From Paraburkholderia domus (GTDB lineage: Bacteria; Pseudomonadota; Gammaproteobacteria; Burkholderiales; Burkholderiaceae): DNA of 64,000 bases. The translations under genes and the position numbers were made by a program. The DNA lies in contig NZ_CAJNAT010000007.1 of NCBI RefSeq assembly GCF_905220705.1, forward strand, positions 124,001-188,000, given 5' to 3'. Under the pieces are notes generated by a model, which saw only the letters and a program-made list of their open reading frames with translations, was not told the DNA's origin and searched no databases. Shown one piece after another: positions 34,143 through 42,634 of this stretch (position 1 is the stretch's first letter; each line of letters begins with the position of its first letter).

Positions 34143-35213
34143 TCAGACGAGGCGCCAGCCAATCGACTCGCCGCCACGCAGCGGCACAACCGGCGTGTCG
34201 CCGACCGGCAATTCAGCCGGCAGCGTCCATTCTTCGCGACGCAGTGTGACCTTCTCTTCGCTGCGCGGCAGACCGTAGAAATCCGCACCGAAGAAGCTGG
34301 CGAAACCTTCGAGCTTGTCCAGCGCGCCGGCTTTGTCGAACGCTTCCGTATAAAGTTCGAGCGCATGCAGCGCCGTGTAGCAACCCGCGCAACCGCACGC
34401 GTGCTCCTTCAAACCCTTCGGATGCGGTGCGCTATCCGTGCCGAGGAAGAAGCGCGGATTGCCCGAGGTCGCCGCCTCGACCAGCGCCACACGATGCGTC
34501 TCGCGCTTCAACACCGGCAGGCAGTAGTAATGCGGGCGAATGCCGCCCTGGAAGAGCGCGTTGCGGTTGTACAGCAGATGGTGCGCGGTAATCGTCGCGC
34601 CCAGCAGCCCCGGCGCCACGCCGGCTTCGCGGATGTAGTCGACTGCGTCTTTCGTGGTGATGTGCTCGAACACCACCTTCAGCGCCGGAAATTCGCGGCG
34701 CAGCGGCGTCATCACGCGGTCGATGAACACTTTCTCGCGGTCGAACAGGTCGATCGACGAGTCCGTCACTTCGCCGTGCACCAGCAGCGGCATCCCGGTT
34801 TCCTGCATCACGTCGAGCGTTTTGGCGCACTTCATGATGTCGGTGACACCCGCGTCCGAGTTGGTCGTCGCACCCGCCGGGTACAGCTTCACGCCGTGCA
34901 CGAAGCCGCTTTCGCGCGCGCGGCGAATTTCGTCGGGCGGCGTGTTGTCGGTCAGGTACAGCGTCATCAGCGGTTCGAACTTCGCGCCGGCCGGGATCGC
35001 GGCGACGATGCGTTCGCGGTACGCCTGCGCCATTGCGGTCGTGGTGACCGGCGGCTTCAGGTTAGGCATGATGATCGCGCGGCCGAACTGGCGCGCGGTG
35101 TCCGGCAGCACGGCAGCGAGCATCTCGCCGTCGCGAACGTGCAGGTGCCAGTCGTCCGGGCGGGCGAGCGTAACGGTGTCGATGGAAGCGAGGGAGGCGT
35201 TGGAAGCGGTCAT
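34143..35213 (-). CDS. pyrC: Dihydroorotase
   Basis: Zinc amidohydrolase of pyrimidine synthesis (carbamoyl-aspartate to dihydroorotate). It has 356 residues from the ATG at 35213; the open frame upstream is unconserved. Metal ligands are His23 and His25 in DDWHLHVRDGE, the carboxylated Lys is in GVKLYPAGATTNSD, and later His residues are in HGEVTD and HITTKDAV, with Asp in GTDSAPHPK. It is the class II, PyrC type, of E. coli-like length. It forms an operon with the DUF3025 gene and is divergent from the amidotransferase gene. Confidence 0.97.
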   Translation of the reverse strand: MTASNASLASIDTVTLARPDDWHLHVRDGEMLAAVLPDTARQFGRAIIMPNLKPPVTTTAMAQAYRERIVAAIPAGAKFEPLMTLYLTDNTPPDEIRRARESGFVHGVKLYPAGATTNSDAGVTDIMKCAKTLDVMQETGMPLLVHGEVTDSSIDLFDREKVFIDRVMTPLRREFPALKVVFEHITTKDAVDYIREAGVAPGLLGATITAHHLLYNRNALFQGGIRPHYYCLPVLKRETHRVALVEAATSGNPRFFLGTDSAPHPKGLKEHACGCAGCYTALHALELYTEAFDKAGALDKLEGFASFFGADFYGLPRSEEKVTLRREEWTLPAELPVGDTPVVPLRGGESIGWRLV

Positions 35214-35402
35214 GGCGAGAGGGGAACGAGATTCGGCGGCAAAAAAACAAATCGACATACTCAAAGCGTTGCAAATCAGAGCAAATCGCAACGCTAAGGC
35301 CTAAACATACGTCAATTTCGCTATTTGGCGCTTCTGGCTCGGTGATATGCTTGGAAAATCATCATTGTAACGGCTCGCCCCGTTCACAGGCTTACCCGCA
35401 AC

Positions 35403-36329
35403 ATGTGCCAACTTCTCGGAATGAACTGCGCCGCGCCGACGGACGTCACGTTCTCGTTCACCGGCTTTGCGGCGCGCGGCGGCGTCACCGATCACCATGC
35501 CGACGGCTGGGGCATCGCCTTCTTCGAAGACAAAGCCTGCCGCCTGTTCATCGACCATCAATCGTCGGCCACCTCGCCGATCGCCGAAATGGTCAAGCGC
35601 TACCCGATCAAATCGAAGAATACGATCGCGCATATCCGCAAGGCGACGCAAGGGCACATCCTGCTTGAGAACTGCCATCCGTTCATGCGCGAACTGTGGG
35701 GGCGCCACTGGATCTTCGCGCACAACGGCGACCTGAAAGATTATTCGCCGGTGCTAAACGGCGTCTATCAACCTGTTGGCACGACCGATAGCGAGCTCGC
35801 CTTCTGCGCGCTGCTGGAAGGGTTGCGTAAGGCTTTCCCCGGCACGCAGCCGCCGCTCGGCGAACTGTTCGAGGCACTCGAAACCCTCACGCGCGAGATC
35901 ACGCAATTTGGCGTGTTCAATTTCCTGATGTCGAACGGCCAGGCGCTGTTCGCGCATTGCTCGACGCATCTGCACTTCATCGTGCGGCGTTGGCCGTTCT
36001 CGACTGCGCATCTGGTCGATGCAGACGTGTCGATCGATTTCGCCAAATACACGACGCCGGAAGACCGCGTCGCCGTGATCGCGACCAAGCCGCTCACCGA
36101 TAATGAGGTATGGACCGCCTTCCAGCCAGGCGATCTGATTATGTTCCAGCATGGCGACGTCATCGGCCGGGTCAACGTACCGGTACCGCCTTCGGTGCTG
36201 GAGAAGTTGCGCAATCCGGCGTTGGATGCATCGGCATCGGCGACGACGATTGCGGCCTCGGTTGAGACGGTGGTCGCGGCCGAGGTCGACCTCGAAGCGG
36301 CCGATGACACCGCCGCTTTCGAATCCTGA
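35403..36329 (+). CDS. Class II glutamine amidotransferase (YafJ-like)
   Basis: Stand-alone Ntn-type amidotransferase domain of 308 residues. Cys2 (MCQLLGMNC) becomes the N-terminal nucleophile after Met removal. HHADGWGIAFFED, HIRKATQGHILLENCHPF and WIFAHNGDLKDY match the glutaminase active-site loops. The last 45 residues are an Ala/Val/Glu-rich tail. There is no attached synthetase or isomerase domain, so the ammonia acceptor is unknown. It ends at the terminator shared with gltL. Confidence 0.9.
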   Translation: MCQLLGMNCAAPTDVTFSFTGFAARGGVTDHHADGWGIAFFEDKACRLFIDHQSSATSPIAEMVKRYPIKSKNTIAHIRKATQGHILLENCHPFMRELWGRHWIFAHNGDLKDYSPVLNGVYQPVGTTDSELAFCALLEGLRKAFPGTQPPLGELFEALETLTREITQFGVFNFLMSNGQALFAHCSTHLHFIVRRWPFSTAHLVDADVSIDFAKYTTPEDRVAVIATKPLTDNEVWTAFQPGDLIMFQHGDVIGRVNVPVPPSVLEKLRNPALDASASATTIAASVETVVAAEVDLEAADDTAAFES

Positions 36330-36440
36330 TCTGCTTCACCTGCGTTCACCACCCCGCAGAACGCTTGGCTCACGCCTACATTCGCTGATTGGGGAGCGCG
36401 TGACCCGCGCCCGCCTTCGCACAAGCCAGAACGTCAGAAA

Positions 36441-36476
36441 CAAAAAAGCCGCTTCTTTCCGAAGCGGCTTTTTTTC
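36441..36476. terminator. Bidirectional terminator, amidotransferase / gltL
   Basis: AAAAAGCCGCTTC (36443-36455), TTTCC loop, GAAGCGGCTTTTT (36461-36473), with T-runs on both strands. Confidence 0.9.
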
Positions 36477-36519
36477 TGCATGAGCCACGCCAACTAGCCA
36501 GCGCGGCCCTGCGACAACC

Positions 36520-37245
36520 TTAGTGCAGGATCTTCGCCAGAAAATCCTTCGCGCGATCCGACTTCGGATTCGCGAAGAAGTCTTCCTTGCGATCGTCTTC
36601 CACGATCAAGCCCTTGTCCATGAAGATCACGCGATGCGCGACCTTCTTGGCAAAGCCCATTTCGTGCGTGACGCACATCATCGTCATGCCTTCCTGTGCG
36701 AGTTCGACCATCACGTCGAGCACTTCGTTGATCATTTCCGGATCGAGCGCGGAAGTGGGTTCGTCGAACAGCATCGCGATCGGGTCCATCGACAGCGCGC
36801 GCGCAATCGCCACACGCTGCTGCTGACCGCCCGACAATTGCCCCGGAAACTTGTCCGCATGCGCACGCAGACCGACGCGATCGAGCAGCTTGTAGCCCTT
36901 GGTCGTGGCTTCGTCCTTCGAGCGGCCGAGCACCTTGATCTGAGCGAGCGTCAGGTTCTGCACGATCGACAGATGCGGGAACAGCTCGAAGTGCTGGAAC
37001 ACCATGCCGACCTTTGCACGCAGCTTCGACAGATTGGTTTTCTTGTCGGTCAGCGATTGGCCGTTGATAACGATCTCGCCCTTCTGGAACGGCTCGAGGC
37101 CGTTGACGGTTTTGATCAGCGTGGACTTGCCCGAGCCCGACGGCCCGCACACCACCACCACTTCACCTTTTTTGACTTCCGTCGTGCAGTCGGTCAGCAC
37201 TTGAAACTGGCCGTACCACTTCGAAACATTCTTGATAGAGATCAT
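36520..37245 (-). CDS. gltL: Glutamate/aspartate ABC transporter ATPase
   Basis: Polar-amino-acid ABC ATPase of 241 residues. Walker A GPSGSGKS is at 34-41, signature LSGGQQQR near 135, Walker B AMLFDEPTSALDPE, and the switch His in CVTHEMGFA. Its ATG lies inside the gltK stop codon (four-base overlap), so translation is coupled. It is the last gene of gltI-gltJ-gltK-gltL. Confidence 0.95.
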   Translation of the reverse strand: MISIKNVSKWYGQFQVLTDCTTEVKKGEVVVVCGPSGSGKSTLIKTVNGLEPFQKGEIVINGQSLTDKKTNLSKLRAKVGMVFQHFELFPHLSIVQNLTLAQIKVLGRSKDEATTKGYKLLDRVGLRAHADKFPGQLSGGQQQRVAIARALSMDPIAMLFDEPTSALDPEMINEVLDVMVELAQEGMTMMCVTHEMGFAKKVAHRVIFMDKGLIVEDDRKEDFFANPKSDRAKDFLAKILH

Positions 37246-37922
37246 CTTGCGACCTTTTTCTGAAGACCTTTGACGAGGCTCGACGCGATCACGCAGATCA
37301 CGAAATAACACGCGCCCGCGAACAGTACCATTTCGACATTCGTACCGTCACGGTCGCCAATATTCGTGGCGGTGCGGAAGAAGTCGGCGAGGCTGATCAC
37401 GTAGACGAGCGACGTATCCTGAAACAGCACGATACCTTGCGTAAGCAGCAGCGGCACCATTGCGCGGAACGCCTGCGGCAGCACGATGAGGCGCATCGCT
37501 TGCGGGTAGCTCATGCCGAGCGCAAACGCGGCATTGACCTGCCCGCGCGGCACGGCCTGAATGCCGGCGCGGATGATCTCCGAATAGTACGCTGCCTCGA
37601 AGAGCGAGAAAGCGACCATCGCCGAAGCCAGCCGAATGTCGATATCCGGCGACAGGCCCAGCACGTTTTGCAGCACCTGCGGCACGATCAGGAAGAACCA
37701 CAGCAGCACCATCACCAGCGGGATCGAACGGAAGATCGTGACATAAGCCTTCGCGAACCATTCGAACGGCTTGAATGGCGAGAGCCGCATGATCGCGAGA
37801 ATGGTGCCCCAGACGATGCCGATCACGATCGCGATCAGCGTGATCTTGATGGTGACGATAGCGCCGGTCCATAGCGTAGGCAGTGCGCCCGGAATACCGC
37901 TCCAGTCGAAATGATGCATCAC
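37242..37922 (-). CDS. gltK: Glutamate/aspartate ABC transporter permease GltK
   Basis: Inner-membrane permease of the HisMQ family, 226 residues with about five helices. The EAA loop is EIIRAGIQAVPRGQVNAAFALGMSYPQAMRLIVLPQAF. It overlaps gltL by four bases and gltJ by four bases. It pairs with GltJ to form the membrane channel. Confidence 0.94.
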   Translation of the reverse strand: MMHHFDWSGIPGALPTLWTGAIVTIKITLIAIVIGIVWGTILAIMRLSPFKPFEWFAKAYVTIFRSIPLVMVLLWFFLIVPQVLQNVLGLSPDIDIRLASAMVAFSLFEAAYYSEIIRAGIQAVPRGQVNAAFALGMSYPQAMRLIVLPQAFRAMVPLLLTQGIVLFQDTSLVYVISLADFFRTATNIGDRDGTNVEMVLFAGACYFVICVIASSLVKGLQKKVAR

Positions 37923-38665
37923 TTACCTCCGATATAGCCGGGCAACCGGGTCTTGTGTTCGACCCAGCGCATCAGTTGCATCACGATCAGATTGATCAGC
38001 ACATACGCCAGCGTAACCGCGATGAACGACTCATACGTCTGCGACGTGTAGTCGACCAGTTGGCGCGCCTGAGCCGACAGATCCAGCAGACCGATGGTCG
38101 ACGCGACCGCCGAGTTCTTGAAGATGTTCAGAAACTCGGACGTGAGCGGCGGCACGATAATCCGGTACGCAACGGGCAGCAGTACATAGCGATACGTCTG
38201 CCATTGCGTGAAACCCATTGCCAGGCCCGCGGCGCGCTGGCCGCGCGGCAACGCGTTGATGCCCGACCGCACCTGCTCGCACACGCGCGCGGCAGTGAAG
38301 AGCCCGAGACAGATGATCGACGACGAGAAAAACTGCGCGCTCGGCGGTAGTTGCTTGTACCAGTTCCCCATCGACACGGGCAGCAACTCCGGTATCACCA
38401 GATACCAGATGAAGAACTGCACGATCAATGGGATGTTGCGGAAGATCGCGACATAGAGCGTGCCGATACCCGACGCCCATTTGTTCGGCACCGTGCGCAG
38501 CACACCGAACAACGAACCGACGATCAGCGCGATCACCCATGCCGACAGCGACACGGTAATCGTCACCCAGAAGCCGGACATCAGCCAGCCCAGATAGGTG
38601 GTCGGCTCGCCGGTGGAGACCGGACTCAGCAGAATGCCCCAGTTCCAGTGATATGACATGACCAA
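37919..38665 (-). CDS. gltJ: Glutamate/aspartate ABC transporter permease GltJ
   Basis: HisMQ-type permease of 248 residues, slightly longer than GltK at the N-terminus. The EAA loop is EQVRSGINALPRGQRAAGLAMGFTQWQTYRYVLLPVAYR. CTGGAG is a good Shine-Dalgarno. It is separated from gltI by 76 bases that contain a terminator-like hairpin, so the permease/ATPase genes are probably expressed at a lower level than the binding protein. Confidence 0.94.
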   Translation of the reverse strand: MVMSYHWNWGILLSPVSTGEPTTYLGWLMSGFWVTITVSLSAWVIALIVGSLFGVLRTVPNKWASGIGTLYVAIFRNIPLIVQFFIWYLVIPELLPVSMGNWYKQLPPSAQFFSSSIICLGLFTAARVCEQVRSGINALPRGQRAAGLAMGFTQWQTYRYVLLPVAYRIIVPPLTSEFLNIFKNSAVASTIGLLDLSAQARQLVDYTSQTYESFIAVTLAYVLINLIVMQLMRWVEHKTRLPGYIGGK

Positions 38666-38674
38666 GACTCCAGC

Positions 38675-38712
38675 AAAAAGAAACGGAAGAAGCGCGCGGC
38701 CCCTTCCGTTTC
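38675..38712 (-). terminator. Intercistronic attenuating terminator between gltI and gltJ
   Basis: On the minus strand GAAACGGAAG, a 13-base loop and CTTCCGTTTC (arms 38703-38712 and 38680-38689) are followed by TTTTTG. It lies 30 bases after the gltI stop. The structure fits partial termination that lets some polymerase continue into gltJKL. Confidence 0.7.
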
Positions 38713-38741
38713 GTTCAGCGTTTCAAAAAAACAGCTAAGGT

Positions 38742-39635
38742 TTAATCGATTGCCTTGTCATTCGGGCTCTTGTAGAGCGCCTTCATGTCATCGCTTTCCG
38801 GGAAGTTCAGGTTCAGGCCCTTCGGCGGAATCGGCGATTCGAACCACTTCTTGTAGATCTGATCGGCTTCGCCCGAGGTTTCGACCTTCGCGATCGCGTC
38901 GTCGACAACCTTCTTGAATTCCGGATCGTTCTTGCGAATCATGCAGCCGTACGCTTCATGCGATTGCGGCGCGCCGACAATCACGAAGTCGCCCGGGTTG
39001 TTCGACTTGGCGCGTTCGCCTGCCAGCAGCGCGTCGTCCATCATGAACGCAGCGGCGCGGCCGGTGGAGAGCGTCAGGAACGACTCGCCATGGTCCTTCG
39101 CGCTGATGATGTTCATGCCCATGCTCTTGTCCTGGTTCATCTTGCGAAGCAGGCGCTCGGAGGTGGTGCCGGCGGTCGTGACGACGGTCTTGCCCTTCAG
39201 GTCCGCGAAGTCCTTGATGCCGGAGTCTTTCTTGGTCATCAGGCGCGTGCCGATCACGAAGATCGTGTTCGAGAAGGCAGCTTGTTGCTGGCGCTCGGCG
39301 TTATTCGTGGTCGAGCCGCATTCCATGTCGACGGTGCCGTTTTGCACCAGCGGAATACGGTTTTGCGACGTGACCGGCGTCAGCTTGACCTTCAGATTAG
39401 GCATGTTCAGCTTCTGCTTAACCGCCTCCACCACCTTCAGCGCGAATTCCTGCGAGTAGCCGATGACATTCTGCTTGTCGTCGTAATACGAAAACGGGAT
39501 CGACGATTCGCGGTGGCCCAGCGAAATGACGCCCGTGTCCTTGATCTTTTTCAGCGTACCAGCGTCTTGCGCATGCGCGCCAACCGTAAACAGTCCGAGA
39601 GTCGCGAGCAGCAGCGCAGCTTTTTTAATCTTCAT
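38742..39635 (-). CDS. gltI: Glutamate/aspartate periplasmic binding protein
   Basis: Solute-binding protein of 297 residues. The signal peptide is MKIKKAALLLATLGLFTVGAHA with cleavage after AHA (about residue 22). The mature SBP_bac_3 domain contains GTVDMECGSTTNNAERQQQAAFS and GRAAAFMMDDALLAGE, which carry the ligand contacts of GltI/DEBP proteins. The ATG has an AAGGAG Shine-Dalgarno. It is the first gene of gltIJKL. Confidence 0.95.
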   Translation of the reverse strand: MKIKKAALLLATLGLFTVGAHAQDAGTLKKIKDTGVISLGHRESSIPFSYYDDKQNVIGYSQEFALKVVEAVKQKLNMPNLKVKLTPVTSQNRIPLVQNGTVDMECGSTTNNAERQQQAAFSNTIFVIGTRLMTKKDSGIKDFADLKGKTVVTTAGTTSERLLRKMNQDKSMGMNIISAKDHGESFLTLSTGRAAAFMMDDALLAGERAKSNNPGDFVIVGAPQSHEAYGCMIRKNDPEFKKVVDDAIAKVETSGEADQIYKKWFESPIPPKGLNLNFPESDDMKALYKSPNDKAID

Positions 39636-39953
39636 GTGTGATCTCCTTAGCAAGAACCGGCGCCAGTTTAGCAAAGTAATTATTCTGAAAGTATTGCTAT
39701 AAACCATGTTTGTTGCGTGCCCCCGAATCCCCCATGGAGACTTCCTTCGGAGATTGGGACTTCCGCCAGGGCGTGCGCCGCTATGGGATGACAGCGCCCT
39801 GACCCGGCAATCCAGATCTGGCGGACACGCAAAGGCGGGCGGCATCGATACGATGCCGCCCGCCGGGTGATGCACGCGGTCTTGTGGACCACGTTGAAGC
39901 AAGTTTTTGCAGTGGCCCGCGAGGTCGCGGACCGGCTGTTTCACACCGCTAGA
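39636..39953. other. gltI-gdhA intergenic region
   Basis: A 318-base gap between same-strand gdhA and gltI. An AT-rich block at about 39665-39705 next to gltI probably holds its promoter. A strong palindrome (39832-39865) lies behind gdhA. I see no conserved-looking ORF. Confidence 0.6.
39832..39865 (-). terminator. 14-bp perfect hairpin downstream of gdhA
   Basis: GGCGGGCGGCATCG and CGATGCCGCCCGCC flank an ATA loop. On the minus strand only TTT follows, so it may be a weak intrinsic terminator of gdhA or an RNA 3'-end stabiliser. Confidence 0.5.
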
Positions 39954-41267
39954 TCAAGGATACAGGCCGCGCAATTCGCGCGCTTCGAGAATCCGCTTAC
40001 ACGCGACGATAAACGCCGCGGTCCGCACGGACACCTTCTGTTCGCTCGACACTTGCCATACGGCAGCAAATGCTTCGCGCATCACGCGCTCAAGGCGCTG
40101 GTTGATCTCGTCTTCAGTCCAGAAGAAGCTCGAGAAGTCCTGCACCCACTCGAAGTACGACACCGTCACGCCGCCGGCGTTGGCCACGACGTCCGGAATC
40201 ACGAGGATGCCGCGGTCGTGCAGAATGTCGTCCGCTGCCGTGGTGGTCGGGCCGTTGGCGCCTTCCACGACGATCTTCGTCTTGATCTTGCCGGCGTTCT
40301 TTTCGGTGATCTGGTTTTCCAGCGCGGCCGGAATCAGGATGTCCGATTCAACCGTCCAGAATTCTTCGTTCGTGACTGCATCGGCTTCCGGGAAACCACC
40401 CACGCCACCGTTCTTCGCCACGTAATCCGCCAGCGCGACAGCATCGATACCGGTCGACTTGTACAGCGAGCCGGTGTGATCCTGCACGGCGACCAGCTTC
40501 GAGCCCGCTTCCTGGAACAGACGTGCGGCAATACCGCCCACGTTACCGAAACCTTGCACTGCAATCCGGGCGCCTTCGATGTCGACACCGATGCGGCGTG
40601 CGGCTTCGGAAGCCACCACGAACACGCCACGGCCCGTCGCCTCACGGCGGCCCAGCGAACCACCCAGCGCGATCGGCTTGCCCGTCACGACGCCCGTAGC
40701 CGTTTGGCCCTGGTTCATCGAGTACGTGTCCATCATCCACGCCATGATCTGCTCGTTCGTGTTCACGTCCGGCGCGGGGATGTCGGTATTCGGTCCGATG
40801 ATGATGCCGATTTCGCTGGTGTAGCGGCGCGTCACGCGCTCCAACTCGCCACGCGACAGCGTACGCGGGTCGACACGGATACCGCCCTTCGCGCCGCCGT
40901 ACGGCACGTTCACAGCAGCGTTCTTCACCGACATCCACGCCGACAGCGCCATCACTTCCGACAGCGTCACGTCCTGGTGATAACGCACGCCACCCTTACC
41001 CGGACCGCGCGACACGTTGTGCTGCACGCGATAGCCTTCGAAGTGCGCGACCGTGCCGTTATCGAGTTCGATAGGCACATCGACGATCAGAATGCGCTTC
41101 GGGCGCTTCAGGGTTTCGAGCCAGCGGGACAGCGAGCCGAGGTACGGCGCGACGCGGTCGACCTGACGCAGGTAGTTGCCCCACGGGCCGAGGTCGTCTT
41201 TATTCAGGTAGGAGGGAACGGACTGCAACGTTGATGCGGTTTGTGCGGCTTGTTGCTGGGATGACAT
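39954..41267 (-). CDS. gdhA: Glutamate dehydrogenase (Glu/Leu/Phe/Val family)
   Basis: Reversible oxidative deamination of glutamate to 2-oxoglutarate. It has 437 residues. VPYGGAKGGIRVDP holds the catalytic Lys, PAPDVNTNEQIMAWMMD follows, and the NAD(P)-binding GFGNVGGIAA motif is near 240. The family branch (437 residues, GVVTGKPIALGGSLGRREATGRG) is closer to catabolic NAD-type enzymes than to E. coli NADP GdhA; this is an inference. It sits between gltIJKL and a LysR gene on the same strand, so imported glutamate can enter the TCA cycle. Confidence 0.95.
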   Translation of the reverse strand: MSSQQQAAQTASTLQSVPSYLNKDDLGPWGNYLRQVDRVAPYLGSLSRWLETLKRPKRILIVDVPIELDNGTVAHFEGYRVQHNVSRGPGKGGVRYHQDVTLSEVMALSAWMSVKNAAVNVPYGGAKGGIRVDPRTLSRGELERVTRRYTSEIGIIIGPNTDIPAPDVNTNEQIMAWMMDTYSMNQGQTATGVVTGKPIALGGSLGRREATGRGVFVVASEAARRIGVDIEGARIAVQGFGNVGGIAARLFQEAGSKLVAVQDHTGSLYKSTGIDAVALADYVAKNGGVGGFPEADAVTNEEFWTVESDILIPAALENQITEKNAGKIKTKIVVEGANGPTTTAADDILHDRGILVIPDVVANAGGVTVSYFEWVQDFSSFFWTEDEINQRLERVMREAFAAVWQVSSEQKVSVRTAAFIVACKRILEARELRGLYP

Positions 41268-41344
41268 GAACGCTCCGGCGTTGATCGAGTGACAGCATTG
41301 TCGAAAAACGCCGTTTCGAAATCCAATGCCGTTTCCTTATCCGA

Positions 41345-41363
41345 TTATGTTTTTTTTGCATAA
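41345..41363. promoter_or_regulatory. Inverted repeat upstream of gdhA
   Basis: TTATG (41345-41349) and CATAA (41359-41363) are separated by nine bases of mostly T, in the 138-base gap between the LysR gene and gdhA. It is a possible LysR-type site; the centre is about 86 bases before the gdhA start. Confidence 0.35.
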
Positions 41364-41405
41364 CCGTTAAGAAGCTGCAAATTTGCGTCGTGGGGACGCA
41401 GGTTT

Positions 41406-42368
41406 TCAGGCAGCGCCTGCGCCATGCGCCAACTCCTCCGACACTACGTCCCACAACTGCCGCACGAGTATCTGCCGCGCATCGTCGCCTTTCGCGGCCA
41501 GCTTGTCGCGATAGAGGCGGATCTCCATGGTCAGCGTCAGCTGCCCCTCGGGCGTGCCACGCGTGGCGCGATCGAGCCGGATCAGCTTGCCGTCGGCGAC
41601 CGCCTCTTCCACCGCGCTGTAGGGCAGGAAGGCGATCCCATGACCGGCCAGCGCCATCGCCTTGAGCCCCTCGGCCATGTCGGTTTCGTACAGGCGGTCG
41701 AGGTACAGGCGCTCCGGCGCATTAGCGAGGATCACTTCGGTCATGCGCCCGAGGTACGCGTTCGGTGTGTAGGTCAGATAGGGCGTGGGCGTTTCGGCTG
41801 TACCCGGCAGCGTGTGCCGGGGGCGCCCGGCCCGGCCCGGCGCCGAGAACGGGCTGATCGGCTCGTTGCCGAGCGTGAGCATGTCATAGCGCGCCGGATC
41901 GAGCGCAATGGGATGGCTCGGATGGTGATAGGCCATCATCAGATCGCAGCCGCCTTCCACCAGCGCCAAAGCCGCATCGTGCACGTTCAACGCCCGCAGC
42001 CGGGTATGGATCGGGCCCATCTGCGCTTCGATGCGCTGCAGCCAGCGCGGGAAGTACGTCAGCGACAGCGTGTGCGGCACCGCGAACTCGATGGTCGCCT
42101 GCGGCGTCGCCGTGTGCCCGCGCAGCAGAGCACGCGCCTCGTGGAACTGCGACAGCATGGCGAGCGCCTGCTCGTAGAACACCTGGCCTGCCGCCGTCAG
42201 CCGCGTCGGATAAACCGAACGATCGATCAGTTCCGTGCCCAGCCACGCTTCCAAGGCCTGAATCCGTCGCGAAAACGCCGGCTGCGTGACGTGGCGCGAT
42301 TCGGCCGAACGGCTGAAACTACGCGTTTCCGCGAGCGAAACGAAGTCTTCGAGCCATTTCAGTTCCAT
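41406..42368 (-). CDS. LysR-family transcriptional regulator
   Basis: Regulator of 320 residues. The N-terminal HTH begins MELKWLEDFVSLAETRSFSRSAESRHVTQPAFSRRIQALEAWLG in outline, and an effector domain runs from about 90 to 300. It lies directly upstream of gdhA on the same strand and is divergent from purB. Control of gdhA is the simplest guess. The MELKWLEDF start is shared with several LysR groups, so the effector cannot be named. Confidence 0.9.
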   Translation of the reverse strand: MELKWLEDFVSLAETRSFSRSAESRHVTQPAFSRRIQALEAWLGTELIDRSVYPTRLTAAGQVFYEQALAMLSQFHEARALLRGHTATPQATIEFAVPHTLSLTYFPRWLQRIEAQMGPIHTRLRALNVHDAALALVEGGCDLMMAYHHPSHPIALDPARYDMLTLGNEPISPFSAPGRAGRPRHTLPGTAETPTPYLTYTPNAYLGRMTEVILANAPERLYLDRLYETDMAEGLKAMALAGHGIAFLPYSAVEEAVADGKLIRLDRATRGTPEGQLTLTMEIRLYRDKLAAKGDDARQILVRQLWDVVSEELAHGAGAA

Positions 42369-42634
42369 GCGAAGCCTGCTGCCAGCGGGAGGGAGGAAGT
42401 CAGCATTCTAGCGGCGCGACCGGGACGTGGGGTTCCTCGCCTGGCCTGCACAGAACCCGCGTGCAGAGAACCGTGCGAAATCGGCGCGCCGGAACGACAG
42501 GCGAGGCGCGCACGCCCCGCACCGGTTCGATCGTCGCCGAGATCGCCGCCAACTTCGGCCAGCACGCCGCACAGTGGTAAAATTCGCGGTTCCCTCCGTT
42601 CCCGATCCGCCTCCTGAGCGCTCACGCCCCCATC

